DNA from: an uncultured Hyphomicrobiales bacterium
Lineage (GTDB): Bacteria; Pseudomonadota; Alphaproteobacteria; Rhizobiales; Beijerinckiaceae
DNA: 64,000 nt
Direction of reading: 5' to 3'
NCBI GenBank assembly: GCA_903861645.1
Contig: CAIOVE010000025.1
Location: forward strand, 1 to 64,000
Below the pieces are notes generated by a model that saw only the letters and a program-made list of their open reading frames with translations, did no database searches and was not told where the DNA came from. This document shows, piece by piece, positions 40,718 to 49,802 of the stretch (positions are counted from its first letter, which is position 1; each line of letters begins with the position of its first letter). A program made the position numbers and the translations under genes.

Positions 40718-41380
40718 TTGGTCCGATTCGAGAATGTTGGACTGCGCTACGGCATGGGCGCCGAGGTTCTCCGGGACATCAGCTTCCAGATCGAGCCCCG
40801 ATCCTTCCAGTTCCTGACCGGACCCTCCGGCGCGGGCAAGACAACGCTGTTGCGCCTGGTGCTGCTGTCATTGAAACCGACGCGCGGTTTCATCAAGCTG
40901 TTCGGTCGGGAGGCCTCGACCCTCGACAAGGACGCGGTGACGGCCCTGCGTCGCCGCATCGGCGTCGTCTTTCAGGATTTTCGTCTGCTCGATCATCTGA
41001 CGACCTACGAGAATGTCGCCTTGCCGCTGCGCGTGCAGGGCCGCGATGAAGCCTCCTATCGTTCCGAGGTCGTGGAATTGCTGCGGTGGGTCGGACTCGG
41101 CGAGCGCATGCATGTCCTGCCGCCGGTCCTTTCGGGCGGCGAAAAGCAACGCGCGGCCATCGCCCGCGCCCTCATCGTGCGCCCCGAACTCCTGCTCGCG
41201 GACGAGCCGACGGGCAATGTCGATCCAACGCTCGCGCGCCGGCTGCTGCGTCTGTTCGTCGAATTGCACAAGACGGGCACCGCCGTCGTCATCGCGACAC
41301 ACGATCTGACGCTCATGGAGCAGTTCGACGGCGCGCGTCGCCTCGTGCTCGGCGAGGGGCATTTGCACATCTATGACTAG
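40718..41380 (+). CDS. ftsE: Cell division ATP-binding protein FtsE
   Basis: FtsE is the ATPase of the FtsEX complex that couples the divisome to peptidoglycan hydrolase activation. The 220-residue protein starts MVRFENVGLRYGMGAEVL and has Walker A GPSGAGKTT, the signature LSGGEKQR and Walker B LLLADEPTGNVD. The start is TTG at 40718 with GAGGAA directly upstream. A CtrA box lies 67 bases before it. The ftsX gene overlaps its end by eight bases. Confidence 0.95.
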   Translation: MVRFENVGLRYGMGAEVLRDISFQIEPRSFQFLTGPSGAGKTTLLRLVLLSLKPTRGFIKLFGREASTLDKDAVTALRRRIGVVFQDFRLLDHLTTYENVALPLRVQGRDEASYRSEVVELLRWVGLGERMHVLPPVLSGGEKQRAAIARALIVRPELLLADEPTGNVDPTLARRLLRLFVELHKTGTAVVIATHDLTLMEQFDGARRLVLGEGHLHIYD

Positions 41381-42359
41381 TTCGCGCTGGAGCCAGCTCA
41401 GATCGCGCCTGCCCGGTTCGACGTCCGGCGAGATCGGCGGTGAAAAATTCGCCGAACCGCTAAAGCGCAACATGCCGCTGATCCCCGCCGACACCATTGC
41501 CGGGCGCGCGCTCGTCACCGTCATCGCCATCATGACGTTCCTCGCCGCGATCTCGGCGGGGGCCGGCGTCCTCGTGAACGACGCGTCGCGCGGCTGGATG
41601 GACCTCGTGTCACGGGAAATGACAATTCAGGTCAAGCCGCGCGCCGGTCGCGACATCGAGGCGGATGTCGCGGCGGCGGCGAATGTCGCCCGCGCGACGA
41701 CGGGCGTTTCAAGCGTTCGCGTTTTCAGCAAGGGCGACTCTGAAAAACTGCTCGAACCCTGGCTGGGGACGGGCCTTGATCTCGGCGAACTGCCTATCCC
41801 CCGTCTGATCGTGTTCGAGCGCGACGCGAACCGGGCGGTTGATATCTCCGCCTTGCGCGATGAACTCCTCAGGAAATCGCCATCGGCCTCGCTCGACGAT
41901 CATACCCTTTGGATGGAGCGGCTGGCATCGATGGCGCGAACGCTGGTGTTCATCGTCATCGTGATTTTCCTGCTCGTGCTCACGGCAATGGGCCTCGCGG
42001 TGGCCTTCGCGACACGCGGCGCGATGGCCGGCACGAGCGAAATCGTCAACGTGTTACATTTCGTTGGCGCGGAGGATTCGTTCATAGCCGCGCAGTTCAA
42101 GCAACATTTCCTCCGGCTGGGCCTGCGCGGCGGCGCGATTGGCGGCGGCGCGGCCATGCTGGTTTTTGGTCTGTCCGCCACGCTGGCGGCGTGGCGGGCG
42201 CATACGCCGGCCGGCGACCAGATCGAGGCCCTGTTCGGCACGTTCTCGCTTGGCCTGCTTGGCTACGCGGTGATTGGCGCCATCGCCGTGGGCATCGCGG
42301 TCTTGACCGGCCTCGTGTCGCGATCGATTGTCTTCCGTCACCTGCGCGGACTGAGTTGA
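41373..42359 (+). CDS. ftsX: Cell division protein FtsX
   Basis: FtsX is the membrane partner of FtsE and passes ATP-driven motion to periplasmic murein hydrolases through its extracellular loop. The 328-residue protein has a basic cytoplasmic N-terminus, helix 1 at about 45-68, a periplasmic domain with VSREMTIQVKPRAGRDIEADV, and three further helices in the C-terminal half (LVFIVIVIFLLVLTAMGLAVAFA first). VLHFVGAEDSFIAAQF is the conserved coupling segment. It overlaps ftsE by eight bases and is followed after 22 bases by plsC. Confidence 0.93.
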   Translation: MTSSRWSQLRSRLPGSTSGEIGGEKFAEPLKRNMPLIPADTIAGRALVTVIAIMTFLAAISAGAGVLVNDASRGWMDLVSREMTIQVKPRAGRDIEADVAAAANVARATTGVSSVRVFSKGDSEKLLEPWLGTGLDLGELPIPRLIVFERDANRAVDISALRDELLRKSPSASLDDHTLWMERLASMARTLVFIVIVIFLLVLTAMGLAVAFATRGAMAGTSEIVNVLHFVGAEDSFIAAQFKQHFLRLGLRGGAIGGGAAMLVFGLSATLAAWRAHTPAGDQIEALFGTFSLGLLGYAVIGAIAVGIAVLTGLVSRSIVFRHLRGLS

Positions 42360-42381
42360 AACCGGACGGATCGCCATCGAA

Positions 42382-43140
42382 ATGCTTTTTATCCGCTCGC
42401 TGATCTTCAACGCGCTTTTCTACGCCAATCTCATCGTGTTGATGATTTTGGGGCTGCCAACCTTGCTGTTTGGTCACAGCGCGGTGCTGATGCTGGCGCG
42501 GGCCTGGGCTCGAACATCCAACTGGTTGTTGCGCGTCGTCTGCGGATTGAAGGCGGAATATCGCGGCGTCGAGAATATTCCGACGGGCGGCTACATCATC
42601 GCGCCAAAACACCAGTCGATCTGGGAAACCTTTTCGCTCGTGCCCTTCGCCCCCGATTTTTCCTACATCCTGAAGCGCGAGCTGACATGGATTCCCGTGT
42701 TCGGCTGGTATCTCATTCGGGGCCGACAAGTCGCGATCGACCGATCGAAGGGCGCGCTCGCCATGGCAGAGGTCAAGAGCCGCTCGCGCGAGGCGCTCGA
42801 GGGTGGCCGACAGATCTTCATTTTCCCCGAGGGAACGCGCCGGCCAGTGGGCGCGCCGCCAATCTACAAGTCCGGCGTCGGCAATATCTATGTCGAATGT
42901 AACGCGCCAGTCTTGCCGGTGGCGCACAACGCCGGACTGTTCTGGCCGCGTCGATCCTTCATGCGCCGTCCCGGCACCATTCTGGTCGAGTTTCTCGAAC
43001 CCATCCCGCCCGGCCTCGAGAAGGCTGAATTCATGCGGACGCTCACGGAGCGCGTCGAAACCGCGACCAACCGCCTCGTCGCGGAAGCCATCGCCAGGGA
43101 TCCTTCCCTCGCGGACGTCGTCACAAGGACCGCTTCCTGA
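42382..43140 (+). CDS. plsC: 1-acyl-sn-glycerol-3-phosphate acyltransferase
   Basis: PlsC adds the second acyl chain to make phosphatidic acid. The 252-residue protein has two N-terminal hydrophobic segments, then the acyltransferase motifs: KHQSIWETF (the catalytic HX4D/E block, with glutamate in place of the textbook aspartate), IPVFGWYLI, and FPEGTRR. It follows ftsEX on the same strand. In many Rhizobiales a ydcF gene lies between ftsX and plsC, but it is absent here. It converges with the ChaC-like gene, with six bases between the stop codons. Confidence 0.92.
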   Translation: MLFIRSLIFNALFYANLIVLMILGLPTLLFGHSAVLMLARAWARTSNWLLRVVCGLKAEYRGVENIPTGGYIIAPKHQSIWETFSLVPFAPDFSYILKRELTWIPVFGWYLIRGRQVAIDRSKGALAMAEVKSRSREALEGGRQIFIFPEGTRRPVGAPPIYKSGVGNIYVECNAPVLPVAHNAGLFWPRRSFMRRPGTILVEFLEPIPPGLEKAEFMRTLTERVETATNRLVAEAIARDPSLADVVTRTAS

Positions 43141-43146
43141 ACAGCC

Positions 43147-43674
43147 TTATGTCAAATGCGCGCAATACCATGCGAGGTCCGCGTCGTGGAGCCCAAGTTC
43201 CACGAGGTGAGCGTAGGTGTTGAGGACATATTCGGGATTGGCGCCCGATCCGCCGACGCCTTGCCGCACCAATTGCAGCGACCGCTCGCGACCGAGCTTG
43301 CCCGCGTATTGCGCGTGTCGACGATCAACGACATAGCAGAGCGCGGGAACGCGCGGCCGGCCATCGCCAAGGTCGACGCTTATCCATTTTTCCTCATACA
43401 CGGACGTCACGAGTTCCCGTTCGCGCAAATAGGCGACAGTCGCCGCGCGAAACGCGCCCGAAACGCGAAAGGCGACGCCCTTGCACGAGCCGCCGCGGTC
43501 CAGTCCGAGCACAAGGCCCGGATGCTCGGGCGTGCCGCGATGCACGTGCGAGTAAATGCACAGCGACCGATGGTAGCCGTGGACGCTGGCGATCCGACGC
43601 TCGATGAACTCGAAACCCGGCCGCCACATCAACGATCCGTATCCAAAAACCCAGAAATCCCCGGTATCATTCAT
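43147..43674 (-). CDS. Gamma-glutamylcyclotransferase, ChaC-like
   Basis: ChaC-type enzymes release 5-oxoproline from glutathione. The 175-residue protein starts with FWVFGYGSLMWRPGF, where YGSL is the glycine-rich substrate loop. SVYEEKWISVDL and ANPEYVLNTYAHLVELGLHD contain the conserved glutamate and tyrosine regions of the family. It is convergent with plsC and divergent from the DUF2125 gene. Glutathione as substrate is by family; other gamma-glutamyl substrates remain possible. Confidence 0.9.
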   Translation of the reverse strand: MNDTGDFWVFGYGSLMWRPGFEFIERRIASVHGYHRSLCIYSHVHRGTPEHPGLVLGLDRGGSCKGVAFRVSGAFRAATVAYLRERELVTSVYEEKWISVDLGDGRPRVPALCYVVDRRHAQYAGKLGRERSLQLVRQGVGGSGANPEYVLNTYAHLVELGLHDADLAWYCAHLT

Positions 43675-43789
43675 GGTGCGCGCCCGATTCCCGCCTTGGC
43701 GTACAGGGGCGCAAGCGCGCGAGCAATGGGCATTGGTGGACGCGGGAACCCGACATCCCTATGTAGAATCGATATCTGGAGTTCATGCC

Positions 43790-44797
43790 TTGCGACCGAG
43801 CCGAAAGGTTTACGGGATTGTCCTCGCCCTGGTCGCGCTGATCGCCGCGTGGTCGGCATTCTGGAAAGTCGCCGCGAGCGCCACGGACGCGGCGCTGGAC
43901 GAGTGGTTCGCCGCGGAGCGTTCGGCGGGCCGCGTCTGGACCTGCGCCGAGCGGACCATCGGCGGCTACCCCTTCAGGATCGCCATTCGCTGCGCCCGGC
44001 CCACGTTCTCGGGCATTGTGGCGCGCGCGCGCTTGATTGGCTCGACCGGCGACATTCTGGCGGCGGCGCATGTGTTCGATCCCAACCTCATCCTCGCGGA
44101 AATCGTCTCGCCACTGCGCGTGGAAGGCCCCGTCGAGCGAGGGAACCTGTTGCTGGAATGGCGCGATTTTCATGTCGGTTACCGTTCGAGGGATGGCGCG
44201 CCGCGGCTGGGCTCGCTTGATATTGTCGCGCCACGGCTCAAATTGACCCAGGGCGCGACCGAGATCGAAATGTCGGCTGAAAATCTTGACCTCGCCGCGC
44301 GGCCCGACCAGGCGCAGCCCGCGGATGGGGTTGTGGAATTGTCGATCAAGGGCGCGGTCGTTCCGTTTCTGGACGCGGTCGCGAGCCAGAACAGCCCGCT
44401 CGATCTCGCCGCTGTGGCGACCGTGGCGAAAATCGACGCCTTCTCCCATCCCTCCGGCGGGCCTCCCGCGGAGCGTTGGAGGCGCGCCGGCGGAAACCTG
44501 CGATTGACGCGCGCCGAATTCGCCAAGGGCGCTCTAAAGATCGACGCGACGGGCGCGCTCGATCTCGACGACGCGCATCGCCCTCGCGGCAATATCGATA
44601 TCGCCGCCGATGGCCTGTCGCCAATCCTCGACAAATTCGGGATACCGGCCAGCGTGTTGGCGATTGGCAGCCTGTTGAGCGGCGGACCGAAAAACGACGG
44701 AAGGCCAACCGGCGCGCGTCTCTCCCTAAGCCTCCGCGACGGTCGGGCCTCTATTGGCCCGATACGCCTGCCGATCGTGATCGCACCGCTCTATTAG
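43790..44797 (+). CDS. DUF2125 domain-containing protein
   Basis: This protein of about 335 residues has an N-terminal signal anchor (KVYGIVLALVALIAAWSAFWKVA) and a beta-rich periplasmic domain with CAERTIGGYPFRIAIRC, the best conserved part of DUF2125. The start is TTG at 43790 with TGGAG eight bases upstream; the track ORF begins 62 codons earlier, inside the divergent ChaC-like gene. Its stop codon overlaps the tyrC stop on the opposite strand by four bases. The two cysteines flanking the core may form a disulfide. Function is unknown. Confidence 0.83.
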   Translation: MRPSRKVYGIVLALVALIAAWSAFWKVAASATDAALDEWFAAERSAGRVWTCAERTIGGYPFRIAIRCARPTFSGIVARARLIGSTGDILAAAHVFDPNLILAEIVSPLRVEGPVERGNLLLEWRDFHVGYRSRDGAPRLGSLDIVAPRLKLTQGATEIEMSAENLDLAARPDQAQPADGVVELSIKGAVVPFLDAVASQNSPLDLAAVATVAKIDAFSHPSGGPPAERWRRAGGNLRLTRAEFAKGALKIDATGALDLDDAHRPRGNIDIAADGLSPILDKFGIPASVLAIGSLLSGGPKNDGRPTGARLSLSLRDGRASIGPIRLPIVIAPLY

Positions 44798-45738
44798 GGC
44801 TTGGCTGGCGGTGGGGAGCGGCGTCCGAAATCGGCCGCCGCCGTTTCCTGACCCTGTTCGATGATGCCGCGGCGAATGGCCCGCGTCCGGGTGAAGAGAT
44901 CGAACAACCCGTCGCCATCGCCCCATCGGATCATGCGCTGCAAGGCGGCGAGATCCTCGTTGAAGCGACCAAGCATTTCGAGCACGGCTTCCTTGTTGTT
45001 CAGGAAGACGTCGCGCCACATGGTCGGGTCGGAAGCCGCGATCCGCGTAAAGTCGCGAAAGCCGCCCGCAGAGAATTTGATGACCTCGGACTGCGTGACG
45101 GTCTCGAGATCGGCGGCGGTTCCAACGATATTGTAGGCGATGAGATGCGGGACGTGGCTGGTGATGGCCAGCACGAGATCATGATGCGCGGGCGACATGA
45201 CCTCGACGTTGGAGCCGAGGCGCGACCAGAACTCGCGAACGCGTTCGACCGCCGAGGCATCGACGCCTTCCGGTGGGGTCAGGATGCACCATCTGTTGTC
45301 GAACAGTTCCGCGAAGCCCGCGTCAGGCCCGGAGTGCTCGGTGCCCGCGACCGGATGAGCCGGGACAAAATGCACGCCCGCCGGCAGGAAAGGCTGCACG
45401 GCTGATACGACGGCGGATTTGACCGAGCCGACGTCGGACACGACGGCGCCCGCCTTTAGCCCCGGCGCGATTTCCCGCGCGATCTCGCCGGCGACGCCGA
45501 CAGGCGCGCAGAGAATGACGAGATCGGCGTTGGCGACTGCTTCAAGGGCGGTGTCGCGCACCTCGTCGGCGATGCCTAGCGCGCGCAATCGGTCGCGCAC
45601 GGCGGGAGAGGAGTCCGCCAAAACGGTCGTCGCGGCGATTCCACGTTGCCGCGCGGCGCGCGCGATCGAGGAACCGATGAGGCCAACCCCGATGATCGCC
45701 AACCGTTCAAAAACGGACGTGTTCGCGGACGTGTCCAT
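44794..45738 (-). CDS. tyrC: Prephenate/arogenate dehydrogenase
   Basis: The enzyme oxidatively decarboxylates prephenate or arogenate toward tyrosine. The 314-residue protein has an N-terminal NAD(P) loop, AIIGVGLIGSSIARAA, then DVGSVKSAVV and FVPAHPVAGTEHSGP with the catalytic histidine. FSAGGFRDFTRIAASDPTMWRD closes the active site. Two bases separate it from hisC upstream, so chorismate mutase, hisC and this gene form one aromatic amino-acid operon. Substrate preference between prephenate and arogenate cannot be decided from sequence. Confidence 0.93.
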   Translation of the reverse strand: MDTSANTSVFERLAIIGVGLIGSSIARAARQRGIAATTVLADSSPAVRDRLRALGIADEVRDTALEAVANADLVILCAPVGVAGEIAREIAPGLKAGAVVSDVGSVKSAVVSAVQPFLPAGVHFVPAHPVAGTEHSGPDAGFAELFDNRWCILTPPEGVDASAVERVREFWSRLGSNVEVMSPAHHDLVLAITSHVPHLIAYNIVGTAADLETVTQSEVIKFSAGGFRDFTRIAASDPTMWRDVFLNNKEAVLEMLGRFNEDLAALQRMIRWGDGDGLFDLFTRTRAIRRGIIEQGQETAAADFGRRSPPPAKP

Positions 45739-45740
45739 CG

Positions 45741-46853
45741 CTATTTTCCGGCCGCGCGTTTGGCGAAATCCGCCAGAGCCTCGACCACGAGCCGATTGGC
45801 TTCCTCCGTGCCGATCGTCATGCGCAAGGCGTCGGGCAGACCATAGGCGCCGACGTTGCGAACGACGAGACCTCGCTCGGAAAGGAACCGGTCCGCGTCA
45901 ACCGCCGAGCGTCCGGGCTCGCGCGGAAAATGGATGAGAATGAAATTGCCGACGCTCGGCGTGACCTTGTAGCCCAGCGCGGCGATGCGCTCGCTCACCC
46001 ACGGAACCCATTTTTCGTTATGCGCGGCGGCGGCTTCCAGATGCGCCGTATCCTCGAGCGCGGCGACGCCCGCCTCGATCGCCGCCGAATTGAGGTTGAA
46101 AGGACCACGAATGCGGTGCAGCGCGTCGCAGACATGATCTGGCGCGTAGGCCCAGCCGACTCGCAACGCGGCGAGCCCATAGATCTTGGAAAACGTGCGG
46201 GTCATCACGACGTTGTCGCTCGTCGACACCAACTCGATGCCCGCCGAGTAATCGTTGCGGCGGACATATTCCCCATAAGCGGCGTCGAGCACCAGAAGCG
46301 TGGTCGGCGGCAAGGCGGCGTGCAACCGCTTGACCTCCGAAAACGGCACATAGGTGCCCGTCGGGTTATTCGGATTGGCCAGATAGACGATCTTGGTGCG
46401 CGACGTGACGCGCGCCAGAATGGCGTCGACATTGGCGGTGTAATCGGTTTCCGGCGCCTCGATGGGCGTGCCGCCCGAAGCCAGAATTGCGATGCGGTAA
46501 ACCAGAAAGCCGTGCGTCGTGAAGACGCCCTCGTCGCCGGGGCCGACATAGGCCGCGGCGAGAAGATGCAGCAGGTCGTCCGACCCATTGCCGCAAACGA
46601 TGCGCGCGGGGTCCAGACCGTAGCGATGGCCGATGGCCTCGCGCAACTTGGTCGCGGCGCCGTCGGGATAGAGTTCCAGATGATTGGCGATCGAGCCGAA
46701 AGCCGCGATCGCCTTGGGCGAGGGACCGAGCGGCGTTTCGTTCGACGAGAGCTTGTAAACCTTGCGGGCGCCGGGAGCGGCGCTCTTGCCAGGAACATAG
46801 GCCTCGATGGCAAGGACACAGTCGCGTGGCGTGGGACGCGTGGCAGTGGTCAT
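45741..46853 (-). CDS. hisC: Histidinol-phosphate / aromatic amino-acid aminotransferase
   Basis: This 370-residue class I/II PLP aminotransferase reads as His[16 protein letters not shown] is the substrate segment near the N-terminus, [11 protein letters not shown] binds the cofactor, and [19 protein letters not shown] holds the PLP lysine. In this operon it lies between chorismate mutase and prephenate dehydrogenase, so it probably acts on phenylpyruvate, hydroxyphenylpyruvate or prephenate as well as, or instead of, histidinol phosphate. HisC-type enzymes with aromatic activity are known, but the split cannot be resolved here. Confidence 0.92.
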   Translation of the reverse strand: MTTATRPTPRDCVLAIEAYVPGKSAAPGARKVYKLSSNETPLGPSPKAIAAFGSIANHLELYPDGAATKLREAIGHRYGLDPARIVCGNGSDDLLHLLAAAYVGPGDEGVFTTHGFLVYRIAILASGGTPIEAPETDYTANVDAILARVTSRTKIVYLANPNNPTGTYVPFSEVKRLHAALPPTTLLVLDAAYGEYVRRNDYSAGIELVSTSDNVVMTRTFSKIYGLAALRVGWAYAPDHVCDALHRIRGPFNLNSAAIEAGVAALEDTAHLEAAAAHNEKWVPWVSERIAALGYKVTPSVGNFILIHFPREPGRSAVDADRFLSERGLVVRNVGAYGLPDALRMTIGTEEANRLVVEALADFAKRAAGK

Positions 46854-46909
46854 GGCGAGATGCTTTCGAAAATTCCGCGTTGTCGGCGGCGACCGGATCG
46901 CCGCGTCGC

Positions 46910-47761
46910 TCAGGAGCGCGATGGACGATGTGGCGCTTCGAAGCGCGCGGCATGGCTACCTATATCGCCCATGCGGATATCGCCTGCTCCCGCCTTGCGC
47001 AAGGCCTCCCGCAGCATGGCTTCGTCAAGCGCGCCGGGAACGGCGACCATCAGCGAAAGCCCGACGCCGCCCGCCGCGTTGCCGAGTATCTCGGCGCCGA
47101 CCTCGGCCAGCGCGGCGGGTACGCCGTCCCGCCATCGGTCCAGCGATATGGCGACGATCCGCACCTCGGTCGCCGCCGCCTCGGCCAGCGGCTTGCTGAC
47201 GACGAAAACGGGCATGCCCGCCGGATGATCGGGACGCTCGACGAACGGCAGGCGCGCGATGATCTTGGGCGCGGCCTCGCCCACAAGCACCGTCCACCAG
47301 GCGCCGGAAGCCGGGCCGCTGTCGAGGCGGACCATGCCGAGATCGCCCTCAGAACGCGCGACGGCGGCGATCACGGCCGTCGGCCCGTTGTGGGTTAGGA
47401 ACGGCACCGTGAAGCCGAAATGAAACCGGACGGAATCGCGCATGGCCGCGTCGCCGCTCGCCACGTCGGCGTGCACGGAGTAATTCGACTGCACGTAGGT
47501 GAAGGTCGAGATGATGATGCGCCAGATGCCTTCCACCGTGTCGAGCGGCAGCAAGCCCCGGTGGCGCTCGGCCATGGCGCGCATCATCGAGGCCTCGCGA
47601 CCGGGCCGGAACGCCGAGCCGCCACCCTGACGAGCCTTGATCTCGATCAGGCGATCGATGATCTCCCCGCGTTCCATGAGCAATTCGTGCATCGCCAGGT
47701 CGATGCGGTCGATATCGACGCGCAAATTCGTCAGGAGCTGCTGGGGGTCGACCGAGGTCAT
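46910..47761 (-). CDS. Chorismate mutase family protein
   Basis: The N-terminal 90 residues match the AroQ-type chorismate mutase fold, which converts chorismate to prephenate: [31 protein letters not shown] and [13 protein letters not shown]. The protein is long for the family (283 residues). Its C-terminal 180 residues contain [34 protein letters not shown] and resemble the extension found in alphaproteobacterial members; they could be a regulatory domain. It is the first gene of the chorismate mutase-hisC-tyrC operon and divergent from metX. Confidence 0.87.
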   Translation of the reverse strand: MTSVDPQQLLTNLRVDIDRIDLAMHELLMERGEIIDRLIEIKARQGGGSAFRPGREASMMRAMAERHRGLLPLDTVEGIWRIIISTFTYVQSNYSVHADVASGDAAMRDSVRFHFGFTVPFLTHNGPTAVIAAVARSEGDLGMVRLDSGPASGAWWTVLVGEAAPKIIARLPFVERPDHPAGMPVFVVSKPLAEAAATEVRIVAISLDRWRDGVPAALAEVGAEILGNAAGGVGLSLMVAVPGALDEAMLREALRKAGAGDIRMGDIGSHAARFEAPHRPSRS

Positions 47762-47867
47762 GGCGATTCCGGGGGTAACGACTGTTTAAGGCGATGCTGA
47801 TGTTTATCGTTGGCCCGGCGGGTTGGCAAAAGACGCGCGCCGGCTTCACGACCGCGCTGCGTCAGCC

Positions 47868-47896
47868 TTGACGCGTGACGAATTGAACACCTAAAT
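47868..47896 (+). promoter_or_regulatory. Promoter of metX-metW
   Basis: TTGACG, a 17-base spacer and CTAAAT give a good sigma-70-type promoter. Transcription would begin near 47903, about 30 bases before the start codon. I looked for a SAM-II riboswitch, common before this gene in relatives, and found none of its conserved core here. Confidence 0.6.
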
Positions 47897-47931
47897 AGCG
47901 TACGTTTCGTTCGGAATACAGAACAAGCCGG

Positions 47932-49131
47932 GTGGATCAAATGGGCCAGACGGCCAACCTTCTTGGCGGCGGTCGCGGCGAGGCCGACGATCCCCACAGC
48001 CTTGTGATCCGGTTCCCGGAGAGCGAGCCGCTGACGACGGACGCCGGCGTGGATATCTTTCCGCTGACGATCGCCTACCAGACCTATGGCGCGCTGAACG
48101 CCGACAAGTCCAACGCCGTCCTCATCTGCCACGCCCTGACGGGCGATCAGCACGTCGCCAACGTCAATCCCGTGACGGACAAACCGGGCTGGTGGTCGAC
48201 CATGGTCGGGCCCGGCAAGCCCATCGATACCGAGCGCTATTTCGTCATCTGCTCGAACGTGGTTGGCGGCTGCATGGGCTCCACCGGCCCGGCCTCCACC
48301 AATCCGCGAACAGGCCAGCCCTTCGGGCTCGAACTCCCGGTCATCACCATTCGCGACATGGTGCGCGCGCAGGCGAAACTGATCGACCATCTCGGCATCG
48401 ATCAATTGTTCTGCGTGGCCGGCGGCTCCATGGGCGGCATGCAGGTGCTGCAATGGGCGGCGTTGTTCCCGCGGCGGGTTTTTTGCGCGATGCCGATCGC
48501 GGCGGCCGCTCGCCATTCCTCGCAGAACATAGCGTTTCACGAGGTCGGACGACAGGCCATCATGGCCGACCCAGAGTGGCGCGGCGGGCGCTACTTCGAG
48601 AACAATGTGCGGCCGACCAAGGGTCTGGCGGTCGCGCGCATGGCGGCCCACATCACCTATATGTCGGACGAGGCGCTGCATCGGAAATTCGGGCGCAAGT
48701 TGCAGGATCGGGAATCGCCGACATTTTCGTTCGACGCCGACTTCCAGATCGAGAGCTATCTGCGCCATCAGGGCTCGACATTCGTCGAGCGCTTCGACGC
48801 CAATTCCTATCTCTATGTCACCCGCGCGATGGATTATTTCGATCTCGCGGCGGATTACGGCGGATCGCTCGCCAACGCCTTCAAGGGATCGAAGACCCGG
48901 TTCTGCATCGTGTCGTTCACCTCCGATTGGTTGTTTCCGACCTCGAACTCGCGCGCGATCGTGCATGCGCTGAACGCCGGCGGCGCGTCCGTGTCCTTCG
49001 TCGAGATCGACACGGACAAGGGCCATGACGCCTTTCTGCTGGACGTGCCGGAATTGCTGGCGACCACGCGCGGCTTTCTTGAAAGCGCGGCGCGCGCGCG
49101 TGGCCTTCCAGCGCCGGGAGCCGTGAAATGA
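47932..49131 (+). CDS. metX: Homoserine O-acetyltransferase
   Basis: MetX acylates homoserine at the start of methionine synthesis. The 399-residue alpha/beta hydrolase has the nucleophile elbow [13 protein letters not shown], the oxyanion segment [12 protein letters not shown], and the Asp/His pair in the C-terminal part (SDWLF and [10 protein letters not shown]). Whether it uses acetyl- or succinyl-CoA cannot be fixed by eye. The start is either GTG at 47932 or ATG at 47941. It overlaps metW by four bases, the usual metX-metW pair. Confidence 0.93.
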   Translation: MDQMGQTANLLGGGRGEADDPHSLVIRFPESEPLTTDAGVDIFPLTIAYQTYGALNADKSNAVLICHALTGDQHVANVNPVTDKPGWWSTMVGPGKPIDTERYFVICSNVVGGCMGSTGPASTNPRTGQPFGLELPVITIRDMVRAQAKLIDHLGIDQLFCVAGGSMGGMQVLQWAALFPRRVFCAMPIAAAARHSSQNIAFHEVGRQAIMADPEWRGGRYFENNVRPTKGLAVARMAAHITYMSDEALHRKFGRKLQDRESPTFSFDADFQIESYLRHQGSTFVERFDANSYLYVTRAMDYFDLAADYGGSLANAFKGSKTRFCIVSFTSDWLFPTSNSRAIVHALNAGGASVSFVEIDTDKGHDAFLLDVPELLATTRGFLESAARARGLPAPGAVK

Positions 49132-49775
49132 CCAAGGCGCCGGAACTATCTCGCGCCAATGAATCGCCAGGCGCCGCGCGTGTCGATCTCTTGCTGATTT
49201 CGGAAATGGTGGAGCCGAATTCGCGCGTGCTCGATATCGGCTGCGGCGAAGGCGAGTTGCTGAAATTGCTGGCCGAGACGCGCAATGTCGACGCGCGCGG
49301 CATGGAGCTATCGCAGCGGGGCGTGAACAATTGCGTCGCCAAGGGTCTGTCGGTGATTCAAGGCGACGCCGACATCGATCTGGTCGACTATCCCGCCGAC
49401 GCGTTTGATTATGTGATTCTGTCGCAGACCTTGCAGGCCACCCGTCAGCCGCGCGTCGTTCTCGAAAACATGCTGCGCATCGGACGGCGCGCCATCGTGT
49501 CGTTCCCGAATTTCGGCCATTGGCGCATCCGGACGCAGCTTGGCTTCAAGGGGCGCATGCCCGTCACGGAAAATCTTTCCTACGCCTGGTACAACACACC
49601 CAACATTCACTTCTGCACGATCAGGGACTTCGTTTCGCTGACACAGGAACTGTCGATCGTCATCGAGCGCGCCGTCGCGCTCGACACGATCGGCGCGCCG
49701 GTGCGCGTCAACGCGCCGTGGTGGGTATGGAACCTGTTCGGCGAACAGGCGGTGTTCTTGCTGCGTCGCGGCTGA
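49128..49775 (+). CDS. metW: Methionine biosynthesis protein MetW
   Basis: MetW is a methyltransferase-fold protein that works with MetX in methionine synthesis in many proteobacteria. The 215-residue protein has [12 protein letters not shown] as the nucleotide or SAM loop, and [25 protein letters not shown] and [22 protein letters not shown] are family signatures. ATGA overlap with metX indicates coupled translation. It converges with amtB copy 1, leaving 27 bases between stops. Confidence 0.93.
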   Translation: MTKAPELSRANESPGAARVDLLLISEMVEPNSRVLDIGCGEGELLKLLAETRNVDARGMELSQRGVNNCVAKGLSVIQGDADIDLVDYPADAFDYVILSQTLQATRQPRVVLENMLRIGRRAIVSFPNFGHWRIRTQLGFKGRMPVTENLSYAWYNTPNIHFCTIRDFVSLTQELSIVIERAVALDTIGAPVRVNAPWWVWNLFGEQAVFLLRRG

Positions 49776-49802
49776 CCGCGACGCGCTGGCGATCCCGCAT
49801 CC

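Noticed and set aside
47762-47931. Possible SAM-II riboswitch before metX
   Set aside because: The region lacks the conserved pseudoknot core of that motif, and a standard promoter explains it.
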